A stretch of 64,000 nt of DNA from an uncultured Clostridia bacterium. GTDB lineage: Bacteria > Bacillota > Clostridia > Peptostreptococcales > Anaerovoracaceae. The notes beneath the pieces were generated by a model that was not told the DNA's origin, did no database searches, and was given only the letters and a program-made list of their open reading frames with translations. Shown in pieces: positions 41,861 to 51,240 of this stretch (position 1 is the stretch's first letter; each line of letters opens with the position of its first letter). Location: assembly GCA_938046095.1 (NCBI GenBank), contig CALIXS010000024.1, forward strand, positions 73,647-137,646, given 5' to 3'. Position numbers and translations under genes: made by a program.

Positions 41861-43252
41861 ATGAGCAGAAGAGAACGCAGGGAGCGCGTGCTTGCCGAAG
41901 AGACGGCAAAGAAAGCAGCCGCCGGAACGCATAAGCGGTCAAAAAAGTTCAAAATTGCAACCATAACGCTGACTGTCATACTCGGCGTTGCGATTATTGC
42001 GGCCGGGATCGGTTATTGGTATGTGAACTCAAAGCTTAATAAAATAGACAGACCTGCGGAGGATATAAAGGAAGAAGACCTTTCGATAACTGAGGTTACG
42101 GGGTGGACAAATGTGCTGCTGCTCGGAGTCGACTCGAGAAATATAAGCGATGCACAGGGCTCGAGGACGGACTGCATTATAATTGCGAGCATCAATAACG
42201 ACACTAAAAAGATATATTTGACATCTATATACAGGGATACATACATCAGACTGGGCGGTGGAGATATATACGACAAAATCAACCACGCTTTTGCAGAGGG
42301 CGGAGCCAAGGAGTCGATAAAAACCGTTAACGAGGCCCTCGATCTTAATATAAAGGATTACGTCCTCTTTAACTTCAAAGCGGTTTCCGATGTGGTAGAC
42401 CTCTGCGGGGGGATAACACTCAATATAGAGGACTACGAGATAGAGCAGCTTAATCGCTATGCGCAGGAGACAGCGAGGATAATAGATTACGGTGACTGTC
42501 CGGATGTGACCGAGCCGGGTGAACAAACTATCTGCGGACCTCAGGCCGTATCATACGGCAGGATACGCAAGGGGGTCGGCGATGATTTTAAGCGCACTGA
42601 GCGCATGAGAACGGTAATAAGTGTCCTGCTCAAGGAGATAAAGAGCGAGAGCCTGAAAAATATAGACAAAATAGCCGATACGGCGCTTTCACAGGTTCAG
42701 ACGAACATGGCGAACGGCGATATTTTGTCTCTCATCGCCCGTGCAAGGAATATGGATATAGCCGGCAGTGAAGGATTTCCTTATAATATCACGACGGGAT
42801 CACTGTACGGAGTATCGTATGTATTCCCGACAGATCTCGCGACCGATGTTGCGACTTTGCATAAAAATATTTTCGGAGAGAGTCAATACGAGCCGAGCGA
42901 AACGGTAAAGACAATAAGCAATCAGATCCTGTACGATATTACGGGTGTCGCCAATCCGAGCACGGTCGATCCCAACTCATATATAGAAGATCCGACACAG
43001 GGCGAGGTGCTTGATCCGGTGGATCCGTATACGGAGCCCGCTCCTGCTCCCGAACCGACTCCTGCTCCCGAACCGACTCCTAATCCCGAACCGAACCCTG
43101 AGCCAAATCCGAATCCGAATCCGAACCCTGAGCCGAATCCGAACCCTGAGCCGAATCCGAATCCGAACCCTGAACCGAATCCGAACCCGAACCCTGAGCC
43201 GAATCCAAACCCAAACCCGAACCCGAACCCGAACCCGAATCCGGGACCATAG
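41861..43252 (+). CDS. LytR-CpsA-Psr family cell-wall glycopolymer ligase
   Basis: LCP enzymes attach teichoic acids or other glycopolymers to peptidoglycan at the outer face of the membrane. The 463-residue protein has a basic cytoplasmic start, one membrane segment (about 30-52), and the LCP domain with NVLLLGVDSRN, GSRTDCIIIASI, SIYRDTYI (catalytic Arg-Asp), DKINHAFAEGG, FKAVSDVVDLCGGI and RTERMRTVI. Residues about 392-463 are a tail of only Pro, Asn, Glu, Ala and Thr in PEPNPNP-type repeats, likely a rigid wall-spanning arm. It is a single gene with its own promoter and terminator. Confidence 0.93.
   Translation: MSRRERRERVLAEETAKKAAAGTHKRSKKFKIATITLTVILGVAIIAAGIGYWYVNSKLNKIDRPAEDIKEEDLSITEVTGWTNVLLLGVDSRNISDAQGSRTDCIIIASINNDTKKIYLTSIYRDTYIRLGGGDIYDKINHAFAEGGAKESIKTVNEALDLNIKDYVLFNFKAVSDVVDLCGGITLNIEDYEIEQLNRYAQETARIIDYGDCPDVTEPGEQTICGPQAVSYGRIRKGVGDDFKRTERMRTVISVLLKEIKSESLKNIDKIADTALSQVQTNMANGDILSLIARARNMDIAGSEGFPYNITTGSLYGVSYVFPTDLATDVATLHKNIFGESQYEPSETVKTISNQILYDITGVANPSTVDPNSYIEDPTQGEVLDPVDPYTEPAPAPEPTPAPEPTPNPEPNPEPNPNPNPNPEPNPNPEPNPNPNPEPNPNPNPEPNPNPNPNPNPNPNPGP
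43034..43249 (+). repeat. Coding repeat for a Pro/Asn/Glu tail
   Basis: Short units such as CCGAATCCGAACCC and CCTGAGCCGAAT repeat imperfectly in steps of 6 bases through the LCP 3' end, encoding Pro-Asn and Pro-Glu pairs. Such arrays change length easily by slippage in steps that keep the frame. Confidence 0.85.
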
Positions 43253-43267
43253 TGCGAAACGACAGTC

Positions 43268-43304
43268 AAAGAGTACCGATGCATTGACACATCGGTACTC
43301 TTTT
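43268..43304. terminator. Terminator between the LCP gene and deoC
   Basis: AAAGAGTACCGATG (43268-43281) and CATCGGTACTCTTT (43290-43303) form a 14-bp perfect stem with an 8-base loop, flanked by A on the left and T on the right, so it can serve both convergent genes. Confidence 0.88.
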
Positions 43305-43348
43305 GCGTATATGACGCATTATACGTACATCTGAACCTTCAGACCTCA

Positions 43349-44026
43349 TTATCCGTTTCGATTTTTTGCGTTATATTCGCGTATGATGCTGACGCCTGCG
43401 CTTACACCGAGCCTGTCTGCTCCGGCATCTATCATGATGAGAGCCGAATTCAGAGTATGTATCCCGCCGGAGGCTTTAATACCGAGTGCATTCCCGACGG
43501 CCTTTTTCATCAGTGCGACATCCTCGGGTGTTGTGCCGCCTGTGCCGAAACCGGTTGAGGTTTTTACGAAATCCGCTCCCGCCTCTTGCGATAACAGGCA
43601 TGCCAAAACCTTTTCGTCATCGGTAAGGAAACACGTTTCGATTATTACCTTTACCTTAGCACCTCCGGCATGAGCTTCCGAGGTGACTGCAGCGATATCC
43701 CCGAGCACGCGGGCGGCGTTTCCGGATTTAAGAAAACCGATATTCATCACCATGTCGATTTCGTCGGCTCCGTCATTTACGACCCTTGCCGCTTCGAAAG
43801 CTTTGACGGATGTGACTGAGGCGCCGAGAGGAAAGCCTACGACAGATGCGACCTTTACTCCGCACGATCTGAGCTCGACGGCGGCCTGTCTTACGTAGCA
43901 CGGATTGACGCATACGGCGTAAAATCCGTATTCGGCGGCTTCGGAGCAAAGCGCGGAAATATCGTCGGGGGAAGCTTCCGGTCTGAGAAGCGTGTGGTCT
44001 ATGTATTTGTTGATTTCGCTTACCAT
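43349..44026 (-). CDS. deoC: Deoxyribose-phosphate aldolase
   Basis: DeoC splits 2-deoxyribose-5-phosphate into glyceraldehyde-3-phosphate and acetaldehyde. The 225-residue TIM barrel has IDHTLLRPEASPDDI, YAVCVNPCYVRQA, VVGFPLGASVTSVK, EIDMVMNIGFLKSG, VKVIIETCFLTDDE (catalytic Lys of the Schiff base region follows), DFVKTSTGFGTGGTTPEDV and GIKASGGIHTL. No other nucleoside-catabolic gene adjoins. A GGAGG site precedes the ATG. Confidence 0.96.
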   Translation of the reverse strand: MVSEINKYIDHTLLRPEASPDDISALCSEAAEYGFYAVCVNPCYVRQAAVELRSCGVKVASVVGFPLGASVTSVKAFEAARVVNDGADEIDMVMNIGFLKSGNAARVLGDIAAVTSEAHAGGAKVKVIIETCFLTDDEKVLACLLSQEAGADFVKTSTGFGTGGTTPEDVALMKKAVGNALGIKASGGIHTLNSALIMIDAGADRLGVSAGVSIIREYNAKNRNG

Positions 44027-44066
44027 TTGTCATGTCCTCCATGACAATCATGATAACACAGAACGA

Positions 44067-44095
44067 TTGACACGGGCTGATATTTATGATAGAAA
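44067..44095 (+). promoter_or_regulatory. Possible promoter for the CYTH gene
   Basis: TTGACA (44067-44072) and TAGAAA (44090-44095) with a 17-base spacer; the -10 is weak. Confidence 0.4.
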
Positions 44096-44128
44096 AAAAC
44101 ATGCGAATAAATTATGAAAGAGGAAGAT

Positions 44129-44749
44129 ATGGAAATCGAACTTAAGTACAGCCTCGGGGACCCGAAAAATGCGGAGAGACTGTTCACCGACGAGGAGATA
44201 CTCGCCGTTACCGATGAGGGCTCTGACGAGACAGTGCACATGCACGCTGTATATTTTGATACGGAAGACAAACGACTGAGCAGGGAAGGGATGGTGTTCA
44301 GGGTACGCTGTGAGGACAGGAAGCTCGTGGGAACGCTCAAGTGGAACGGCCACAGTGAATCCGGGATGCACGAGCGCGAGGAGATAAATATACCTTTGCG
44401 CGATGAATACGATCTTTATAAGCCCGACATCGATATATTCAGACAGAGCCCGGTCTGCAACAAGCTCAGGAAGCTCGTAGGCAAACGCGAGCTCATAAAC
44501 GTACTCGAGATAGATTTCATAAGAAGACAGGTCAGGATAGATATAGGCGATGCTATATGCGAGCTTTCTGTTGATACGGGACGCCTTATAAGAGGTGACC
44601 TGACCGGAAGTGTAGCCGAGGTTGAGATCGAGCTTTATTCGGGTGACAGGAGCGAGATGGAAAAATGGGGAGCTCATATCGCCGAAAAGTACGGTTTGGA
44701 ACCGGAAAACAGGGGAAAATTCAGGCAAGGTATGGAGTTGACGCGGTAA
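44129..44749 (+). CDS. CYTH-domain protein, probable triphosphatase
   Basis: The 206-residue protein begins MEIELKYSLG, the EXEXK motif that gives metal and phosphate binding in CYTH tunnel enzymes. It continues with HAVYFDTEDKRLSREGMVFRVRCED, LVGTLKWNG, and late strands DICELSVDTG-like and VAEVEIELYSGD. CYTH enzymes cleave triphosphates or make cyclic AMP; the stand-alone form most often hydrolyses inorganic triphosphate. AGAGG before 44129 favours this ATG over the one at 44114. The C-terminal region is short, without a CHAD domain. Confidence 0.85.
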   Translation: MEIELKYSLGDPKNAERLFTDEEILAVTDEGSDETVHMHAVYFDTEDKRLSREGMVFRVRCEDRKLVGTLKWNGHSESGMHEREEINIPLRDEYDLYKPDIDIFRQSPVCNKLRKLVGKRELINVLEIDFIRRQVRIDIGDAICELSVDTGRLIRGDLTGSVAEVEIELYSGDRSEMEKWGAHIAEKYGLEPENRGKFRQGMELTR

Positions 44750-44773
44750 ATATGGTGACAAGTAAGAGATAAA

Positions 44774-44796
44774 GGCCGCAAGCAACGGCTTTTTTT
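44774..44796 (+). terminator. Short terminator after the CYTH gene
   Basis: GGCCG and CGGCT (44774-44778 / 44786-44790) form a 5-bp stem including a G-U pair, followed by T at 44790-44796. Confidence 0.5.
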
Positions 44797-44806
44797 GTTG
44801 CTTTTC

Positions 44807-44835
44807 TTTACTTTTTTCAAAAAAAATGTTAAAAT
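44807..44835 (+). promoter_or_regulatory. Predicted promoter of tig-clpP-clpX
   Basis: TTTACT (44807-44812) and TAAAAT (44830-44835) with a 17-base spacer. No CIRCE or CtsR-type operator was recognised around it. Confidence 0.55.
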
Positions 44836-44895
44836 ATGACGTTACTGTGGGTATATAACATGGGATTTCATAAAAACGCGGAGGAATAATTAACA

Positions 44896-46284
44896 ATGAA
44901 AACGACTTTCATTTCAAAAGAGAACAATCAGGTGAAATTCAGCATGGACTTTACAGCGGAGGAATTTGACAATGCCGTGGTTCATGCTTATAAACAGTCA
45001 AAAAATCAGTTTACGGTCGACGGCTTCCGCAGGGGAAAGGCATCTCGCAGCGTGATCGAAAAGCGTTACGGCGAAGGTATTTTTTTCGAGGACGCGATCA
45101 ATGAACTGTTCAGAGAAGGATATCCTAAAGCTATAGATGAGCTTGACATAGAAGTGATAGACCAGCCGCAGGCGGATTTCGGCGAGATCGGACATGGCAA
45201 GCCTTTTTCCGTGACGCTTGAGGTGCCTGTTTATCCTGTGGTCGAGGTTAAGGATTATAAGGGTGTAGAGGTCGATCAGACCGATGTCAAAATTAAAGAC
45301 GAAGATGTTGACAAGGAGATAGATAAGCTTCGCCGGAGAAATGCGCGCATGGTTGTTGCCGAAAGGCCCGTTCAGGACGATGATACCGTAATTCTCGACT
45401 ACGCCGGTTTTGTAGGTGACGAGCAGTTCGAGGGCGGAACGGCGGAAAATCAGGAGTTGAAGATCGGGTCGGGCACATTTATTCCGGGTTTCGAGGAGCA
45501 GCTTAAAGGTGTAAAGGCCGGTGATAAGGTCGATGTGAAGGTTACGTTCCCGGAGGAGTATCATGCGAAGGATCTTGCCGGCAAGGAGGCTGTTTTTCAT
45601 TGTACGGTGCACGAGGTAAAGGAGGAACAGCTGCCGGAGCTCGATGACGAGTTTGCAAAGGACGTGAGCGAATACGACACTGTTCAGGAGCTCAAGGACG
45701 CGACGAGAGAGAGGCTTCAGGAAACCGCGAGTATGCAGGCGGTAAATGAAGCGAAGGATAAACTGATCGAAAAGGTATTTGAGGCTAATAAAACCGACGC
45801 GCCGCTTTCTATGGTAGAAGATGAGATCAGCAACATGATAAGGGATCTCGAAAATCAGATACGTTATCAGGGTCTTTCGGTAGATCAGTACCTGCAGTTC
45901 TCGGGCAAGGATATGGATTCATTCCGCATCGACATGAGGCCCGAGGCAGCCAAGAGGGTAGCTACGAGGATAGTTCTCAGATCAATAGGAAATGCGGAGA
46001 AAATCGAAGTCACCGAAGATGATATCGATAAGGAACTGGACAGGATGGCGGAGGTATATCAACAGGATAAAGAGAAGATCAAAGCGTCGCTTGGCGAAGA
46101 CGGCTTGACTTACTTCCGTAAGGACATAGCTTTGACAAAGGTAATGAACATGCTATACGATGAAGCTAAGATAAATATGATATCCGAAGAGGAGGCTGCG
46201 GCGAAGATGGCGGCTGAGCTCGCAAAAAATGACGCGAAAGTCGAGGAAGCCTCGAAAAAGGCGGAAGAAGGAGAAGATAGGTAA
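44896..46284 (+). CDS. tig: Trigger factor
   Basis: Trigger factor sits at the ribosome exit and folds nascent chains. The 462-residue protein has the ribosome-binding N domain with TVDGFRRGKASRSVIEKRYG (the GFRxGxxP-type signature, Pro replaced by Ser), the FKBP isomerase domain (DDTVILDYAGFVGDEQFEGG, KIGSGTFIPGFEEQLKG, FPEEYHAKDLAGKEAVFHC) and the helical C domain, ending in an acidic and Lys-rich tail. It is followed by clpP after 2 bases, the standard bacterial cluster. Confidence 0.96.
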   Translation: MKTTFISKENNQVKFSMDFTAEEFDNAVVHAYKQSKNQFTVDGFRRGKASRSVIEKRYGEGIFFEDAINELFREGYPKAIDELDIEVIDQPQADFGEIGHGKPFSVTLEVPVYPVVEVKDYKGVEVDQTDVKIKDEDVDKEIDKLRRRNARMVVAERPVQDDDTVILDYAGFVGDEQFEGGTAENQELKIGSGTFIPGFEEQLKGVKAGDKVDVKVTFPEEYHAKDLAGKEAVFHCTVHEVKEEQLPELDDEFAKDVSEYDTVQELKDATRERLQETASMQAVNEAKDKLIEKVFEANKTDAPLSMVEDEISNMIRDLENQIRYQGLSVDQYLQFSGKDMDSFRIDMRPEAAKRVATRIVLRSIGNAEKIEVTEDDIDKELDRMAEVYQQDKEKIKASLGEDGLTYFRKDIALTKVMNMLYDEAKINMISEEEAAAKMAAELAKNDAKVEEASKKAEEGEDR

Positions 46285-46286
46285 TT

Positions 46287-46877
46287 ATGGCACTTGTACC
46301 GTATGTAATAGAGCAGACGAGCCGCGGTGAGCGTACGTATGACATATATTCGAGACTTCTCAAAGACAGGATAATATTCCTCGGCGAGGAGATAGACGAG
46401 CACGTATCGAATCTCGTAGTGGCGCAGCTTCTGTTCCTTGATGCTGAGGACAGCGACAAAGACATTAATCTGTACATAAACAGTCCCGGGGGATCAGTTA
46501 CGGCAGGTATGGCTATATACGATACTGTTAATTATATCAGAGCCGACGTTTCAACGATATGCGTGGGTATGGCGGCGAGCATGGGGGCATTTCTTCTTTC
46601 GTCGGGTACAAAGGGGAAGCGCTTCGCACTGCCGAACGCGGAGGTTATGATACACCAGCCTTTAGGCGGAGCGCAGGGGCAGGCGAGCGACGTAATGATC
46701 CATGCGGACTGGATAATGAAAACAAAAGAGAAGATGAACAGAATCCTCTCAGAAAACACGGGCAAAGATATCTCGCTCATCGAGCAGGATACAGATAGGG
46801 ACAAATTTATGAGCGCCGATGAAGCGAAGGAGTACGGGCTCATAGATGAGGTTATCCGACGTCAGGAGGTCAGATAA
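46287..46877 (+). CDS. clpP: ATP-dependent Clp protease proteolytic subunit
   Basis: ClpP forms the double-ring serine protease chamber. The 196-residue protein has the catalytic Ser98 in ICVGMAASMGAFLLSSG, His123 in NAEVMIHQPLGGAQGQ and Asp in the EQDTDRDKFMSADEA region. YINSPGGSVTAGMAIYDT is the conserved glycine loop. The stop overlaps the clpX start by one base (TAATG). Confidence 0.97.
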   Translation: MALVPYVIEQTSRGERTYDIYSRLLKDRIIFLGEEIDEHVSNLVVAQLLFLDAEDSDKDINLYINSPGGSVTAGMAIYDTVNYIRADVSTICVGMAASMGAFLLSSGTKGKRFALPNAEVMIHQPLGGAQGQASDVMIHADWIMKTKEKMNRILSENTGKDISLIEQDTDRDKFMSADEAKEYGLIDEVIRRQEVR

Positions 46878-48148
46878 TGGCTGAAAAAAAGCATAGTGAC
46901 ACGGAGCTTCACTGCTCGTTCTGCGGCAAGCCTCAGAGCGCCGTCAGAAGACTGATAGCGGGACCGGGCGTTTATATTTGTGACAGATGCGTCGAAAACT
47001 GCGAGGATCTTCTCATGGATATGTACAGTGAAGACGCTGCTCCGGAAGACGCGGAGCAGATGCAGCACGATGAACTTCCGAAGCCGCAGGAGATATTCGA
47101 TTATCTCTCGGAATATGTAATCGGTCAGGAAAAAGCAAAAAAAACGCTTTCCGTCGCGGTATACAATCATTATAAAAGAGTACTCGATACAGGAGAGGAT
47201 ATCGTTGACGACGATGTGGAGCTGCAGAAGAGTAATATCGTGATGATAGGACCTACAGGCTGCGGTAAAACCCTTATAGCGCAGTCTTTGGCAAAGATAC
47301 TTGACGTCCCGTTCGCTATAGCCGACGCCACGGCGCTTACCGAGGCGGGGTATGTAGGCGAGGATGTCGAGAATATCCTTCTGAGGCTTCTTCAGGCCGC
47401 GGACTACGATGTCGAAAGGGCGCAAAGGGGTATCATATACGTTGACGAGATAGATAAAATAGCGAGAAAATCAGATAATCCGTCCATAACGCGCGACGTC
47501 AGCGGGGAGGGAGTGCAGCAGGCACTGCTTAAGATACTTGAGGGAACCGCAGCAAATGTACCGCCGCAGGGCGGACGCAAGCATCCGCACCAGGAGTTCA
47601 TACAGTTTGACACGACTAACGTACTGTTCATATGCGGAGGCGCGTTTGACGGACTTGACAATATAATAATGAGAAGAATGGGAGAAAAGGTCATCGGCTT
47701 TAATTCCGAGAGCGGGGCGCCGACTGCCGCTGACATAAAACCGCTGGAGAACCTCCAGCCGGAGGATCTTCTCAAGTTCGGTCTCATACCCGAATTCATA
47801 GGAAGACTTCCCGTCATGGTCACCTTGGAGGAGCTCGATGTAGATGCGCTCAAAAAGATAATGACTGAGCCGAAGAATGCTCTCGTGAAGCAGTACAAAA
47901 AACTTTTCCGCTATGACGGTGTCGAGCTGGAGATAACGCCCGACGCAATAGATGCGATCGCAAAAAAAGCTATAGAGAGGAAAACGGGAGCCAGAGGACT
48001 GAGAAGTATCTTTGAGCGTACCATGAACGATATAATGTTCGAAATTCCGTCGCGTAAGGATGTGCGTAAATGCGTAGTCACGGGAGAAACGGTCGACCGG
48101 GCGGTAAAACCGAAGGTAGTCACGAGACGAAAGAAAAAAGAAGCATAA
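46877..48148 (+). CDS. clpX: ATP-dependent Clp protease ATP-binding subunit ClpX
   Basis: ClpX unfolds substrates and feeds them into ClpP. The 423-residue protein has the N-terminal zinc finger (CSFCGKPQSAVRRLIAGPG, later CDRCVENC), Walker A GPTGCGKTLIAQSLA, Walker B GIIYVDEIDKIARKS, the pore loop GYVGEDVENI, and the ClpP-docking IGF-type loop KVIGFNS. The C-terminal sensor part is KTGARGLRSIFE. Length is normal. Confidence 0.97.
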   Translation: MAEKKHSDTELHCSFCGKPQSAVRRLIAGPGVYICDRCVENCEDLLMDMYSEDAAPEDAEQMQHDELPKPQEIFDYLSEYVIGQEKAKKTLSVAVYNHYKRVLDTGEDIVDDDVELQKSNIVMIGPTGCGKTLIAQSLAKILDVPFAIADATALTEAGYVGEDVENILLRLLQAADYDVERAQRGIIYVDEIDKIARKSDNPSITRDVSGEGVQQALLKILEGTAANVPPQGGRKHPHQEFIQFDTTNVLFICGGAFDGLDNIIMRRMGEKVIGFNSESGAPTAADIKPLENLQPEDLLKFGLIPEFIGRLPVMVTLEELDVDALKKIMTEPKNALVKQYKKLFRYDGVELEITPDAIDAIAKKAIERKTGARGLRSIFERTMNDIMFEIPSRKDVRKCVVTGETVDRAVKPKVVTRRKKKEA

Positions 48149-48152
48149 TACG

Positions 48153-48173
48153 CGGGCGGCACTAAGCCGCCCG
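48153..48173 (+). other. Hairpin between clpX and lon
   Basis: CGGGCGGC (48153-48160) pairs with GCCGCCCG (48166-48173), with a 5-base loop. No T run follows, so it is more likely a mRNA stability or processing element than a full terminator. Confidence 0.45.
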
Positions 48174-48198
48174 ATTTCATAACAGAGGAGGAAAAGGG

Positions 48199-50604
48199 AT
48201 GGATGAAAATAAGATGAAAGACACTCAGGAAACGGAAGAGACAGAAGCCGAATCCGACGTAAGACGTGTTTATCCGTGCGTTCCGCTCAGGGGTGTATCT
48301 ATTTTCCCTAACACGATAGTTCATTTTGATATAGGACGCGATAAATCGATCAAAGCTCTTGAACGGGCGATGGCGGGAGATAAGCTCATGTTCGTTTCGA
48401 CCCAGAAGGACGAGTCGATATTGATACCGACATTTGATGATATATACAAAACAGGTACCGTCGTAAGGGTAAAACAGATGCTCAAGATAAACGGAGATGC
48501 CGTAAGGGTCCTCGTTTCCGGAATTTGCAGGGCGAAGATAGATACCCCGATATCCGAAGACGGTTTTATGTCGTGTACGGTTCACGAGCTGCCCGAAAAG
48601 GTCGATGCTCAGGCTCTTACGGTGGAGGAACGTGCATCTATACGTATCATGACGGATAAGTTCATAGAATATGCTGCGCTTACAAATCAGATAACTGACG
48701 AGATCGTTGACAGGACGCTCGCCGACAATGAGCCTGCGTCGCTCGTTGACAGGATAGCCGCGGAAATAGATGTCAGTACGGTGAAGAAACAGGCGGTGCT
48801 TGAGGCGGAACCGTTTGCCGAGAGAGTGCTTAAGCTCATAGGCATAATCACCGAGGAAAACGAGATTGCAGCTATAGAAAAGCAGCTTAACCAGAAGGTG
48901 AAGGAAAGCGTAGATAACAACCAAAAGGAATATTTTCTAAAGGAGAGGATGAAGGTTATTCAGGAGGAGCTCGGAGAGGATGAGGATGCTCAGGCCGAGG
49001 CTGACGAGTGGCTTTCCAAACTCGATGAGCTTAAGCTTGACGAAAAGGTGGACGAGAAGGTGCGAAAGGAAATAAAACGTTTCGCGCGAATGGCTCCTTC
49101 GTCGGCGGAAAGCTCCGTAATAAGAAATTACGTTGAAACGATACTAGACCTCCCGTGGAGAAATGCATCCAAGCTCAATACGAACCTTAATAAAGCTGTG
49201 AAAGTCCTTGAGAGCGATCACTACGGCCTAAAACAGGTAAAAGAAAGGATAATAGAGTACCTGGCGGTCATTCATCTGTCGAAATCGATCAAAGGGCCTA
49301 TACTCTGCCTCGTCGGTCCTCCGGGAACGGGCAAGACGTCGATTGCGCGTTCGATCGCTTCGGCTACCGGACGCGAATTTGTAAGGATGTCGCTCGGCGG
49401 AGTGAGAGACGAGGCCGAGATCAGGGGTCACAGGAGAACGTATATAGGGGCGATACCGGGGCGTATAATTACTTCGATCAGAGAAATCGGAACAAATAAT
49501 CCCGTATTCCTTTTTGATGAGATAGATAAGATCGGAGCCGATTACAAGGGTGACCCGTCATCGGCGCTGCTTGAAGTGCTCGATCCTGAGCAGAACAAGA
49601 CCTTTACGGACCATTTTCTTGAGATACCGTTCGATATTTCTAAAGTATTGTTCATAACTACGGCAAACTCTCTCGATACTATACCGCGTCCTCTGCTCGA
49701 CAGGATGGAGATAATCGAGGTCAGCGGCTATACAGAGCAGGATAAGATTAAAATCGCGGAGAAGTATCTCATACCGAAAAAGATAAAGGAGCACGGCCTT
49801 CGCAAGGAGAGTCTCAGGATATCCTACGCTGCTCTTTCCGATATCATAAATTACTATACGCGCGAATCGGGAGTCAGGAATCTCGAGAGGCGCATCGCCG
49901 ATATTTGTAGGAAAGCAGCCGTGCAGGCCGTGACAAAAAATAAAAAGAGCTTTTCGGTTACCCCAAGAAATCTCGAAAAATATCTCGGCAAACGTAAGTA
50001 TCACTTTGATACGGTTGAGGGTAAATACGAGGTCGGAGTCGTTACGGGAATGGCGTGGACTCAGGTCGGTGGAGATACTCTGTCGATAGAAACCGTTGTT
50101 TTGCCGGGAACGGGAAAACTTCAGCTTACGGGACAGCTTGGCGATGTGATGCAGGAGTCGGCAAAAACGGGCATGAGTTACATAAGATCGATATCTGATG
50201 AACTCAAGATAGAAAAAAGCTTTTATAAAGAAAAGGATATACACATACACGTTCCGGAAGGTGCGGTCCCTAAGGACGGGCCGTCAGCGGGAGTAACGAT
50301 GTTCACCTCTCTAGTTTCGGCACTTACGGGCGTTCCCGTAAGAAAGGATATCGCCATGACGGGAGAAATTACGCTCAGAGGCAGAATACTTCCGGTAGGC
50401 GGAATAAAGGAAAAGGTTCTCGCCGCGTACAGAGCAGGTATAAGGACTGTTTTACTTCCCGAGGACAACATCAAGGATACCGACGAGATTCCGCAGCAGG
50501 TTCGCAGAAACATAAGATTTGTGCCGCTGAGCATCGCAAAGGAAGCTCTAACCGAAGCTCTTGACGGGAAAAAAGCAGGGAATAATGAGGATAGTAAGAT
50601 CTGA
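48199..50604 (+). CDS. lon: ATP-dependent protease La (LonA)
   Basis: Lon degrades misfolded and some regulatory proteins. The 801-residue protein has the N-terminal substrate domain (VYPCVPLRGVSIFPNTIVHFDIGR), a coiled-coil middle, the AAA+ domain with Walker A LVGPPGTGKTS (Lys379) and Walker B FLFDEIDKIG, and the protease domain with catalytic Ser696 in KDGPSAGVTMFTSL and the following Lys dyad (LPVGGIKEKVLAAYRAG). GAGGAGG-rich sequence precedes the ATG. The end overlaps yihA by 20 bases. Confidence 0.97.
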   Translation: MDENKMKDTQETEETEAESDVRRVYPCVPLRGVSIFPNTIVHFDIGRDKSIKALERAMAGDKLMFVSTQKDESILIPTFDDIYKTGTVVRVKQMLKINGDAVRVLVSGICRAKIDTPISEDGFMSCTVHELPEKVDAQALTVEERASIRIMTDKFIEYAALTNQITDEIVDRTLADNEPASLVDRIAAEIDVSTVKKQAVLEAEPFAERVLKLIGIITEENEIAAIEKQLNQKVKESVDNNQKEYFLKERMKVIQEELGEDEDAQAEADEWLSKLDELKLDEKVDEKVRKEIKRFARMAPSSAESSVIRNYVETILDLPWRNASKLNTNLNKAVKVLESDHYGLKQVKERIIEYLAVIHLSKSIKGPILCLVGPPGTGKTSIARSIASATGREFVRMSLGGVRDEAEIRGHRRTYIGAIPGRIITSIREIGTNNPVFLFDEIDKIGADYKGDPSSALLEVLDPEQNKTFTDHFLEIPFDISKVLFITTANSLDTIPRPLLDRMEIIEVSGYTEQDKIKIAEKYLIPKKIKEHGLRKESLRISYAALSDIINYYTRESGVRNLERRIADICRKAAVQAVTKNKKSFSVTPRNLEKYLGKRKYHFDTVEGKYEVGVVTGMAWTQVGGDTLSIETVVLPGTGKLQLTGQLGDVMQESAKTGMSYIRSISDELKIEKSFYKEKDIHIHVPEGAVPKDGPSAGVTMFTSLVSALTGVPVRKDIAMTGEITLRGRILPVGGIKEKVLAAYRAGIRTVLLPEDNIKDTDEIPQQVRRNIRFVPLSIAKEALTEALDGKKAGNNEDSKI

Positions 50605-51181
50605 ACTCGATGCTGTGGCGGTAAAGCCGTCGCAGTATCCTCCGGCCGACATGCCGGAGATCGCCTTTGTCGGACGTTCCAACGTCGGCAAATCGTCTCT
50701 TCTCAACTATATATGCAATCGCAGAGGGTTGGCGAGAGTGAGCGGTCAACCGGGAAAGACGAGGACGATAAATTTCTACGTTATAAACGATGCCTTCAGG
50801 TTTGTCGATTTGCCGGGCTATGGCTACGCAAAGGTATCCAAAAGTGTCACCTCGGAGTGGGATCGCATGATGGGATCATTTTTCGAGAGCCGCAAAACGC
50901 TCACAGGTGTCGTACAGCTCGTTGATATACGCCATGATCCGAGCAGGCTCGATGCCGAGATGTACGAATATCTGAGGAGCTTCGGTCTATCCGGGATCGT
51001 TGCTGCGACAAAGGCTGACAAGGTATCGGGAAATGAAAAATCGAAAAATATAGTTTTGATTAAAAAAACTCTTATGCTCGCGCCGGACGACGTGATCATT
51101 CCCGTATCCGCCTTCAAACGTACGGGGGCAGACCTTCTGCTTTGTGCAATTGAACGTCGCATAGCGCATTTCGGGGGATAA
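50585..51181 (+). CDS. yihA: Ribosome-assembly GTPase YsxC/EngB
   Basis: This GTPase acts in late 50S subunit assembly. The 198-residue protein has G1 GRSNVGKSSLLNYI, G2 PGKTRTINFY, G3 DLPGYGYAKVS, G4 TKADKVS, and G5-like VSAFKRTG. The ATG at 50585, inside the end of lon, fits the family start (MRIVRSEL). lon-ysxC overlap is a common Firmicute arrangement. Confidence 0.96.
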   Translation: MRIVRSELDAVAVKPSQYPPADMPEIAFVGRSNVGKSSLLNYICNRRGLARVSGQPGKTRTINFYVINDAFRFVDLPGYGYAKVSKSVTSEWDRMMGSFFESRKTLTGVVQLVDIRHDPSRLDAEMYEYLRSFGLSGIVAATKADKVSGNEKSKNIVLIKKTLMLAPDDVIIPVSAFKRTGADLLLCAIERRIAHFGG

Positions 51182-51187
51182 TAGCGC

Positions 51188-51216
51188 GTGACATAAGCCG
51201 GGCGATGGTGTAATAT
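51188..51216 (+). promoter_or_regulatory. Possible promoter for hpt
   Basis: GTGACA (51188-51193) and TAATAT (51211-51216) with a 17-base spacer, just after yihA. Confidence 0.4.
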
Positions 51217-51240
51217 TATTACCAGAGGTGATTTTAGAAA

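Noticed and set aside
43034..43249. Possible CRISPR or non-coding tandem array
   Set aside because: The repeats are 6-base steps within one coding frame and have no spacers of constant size.
42922..43290. Gly/Phe-rich reading frame on the - strand over the LCP tail
   Set aside because: It is only the reverse of the Pro/Asn repeat in the LCP gene, with no start signal of its own.
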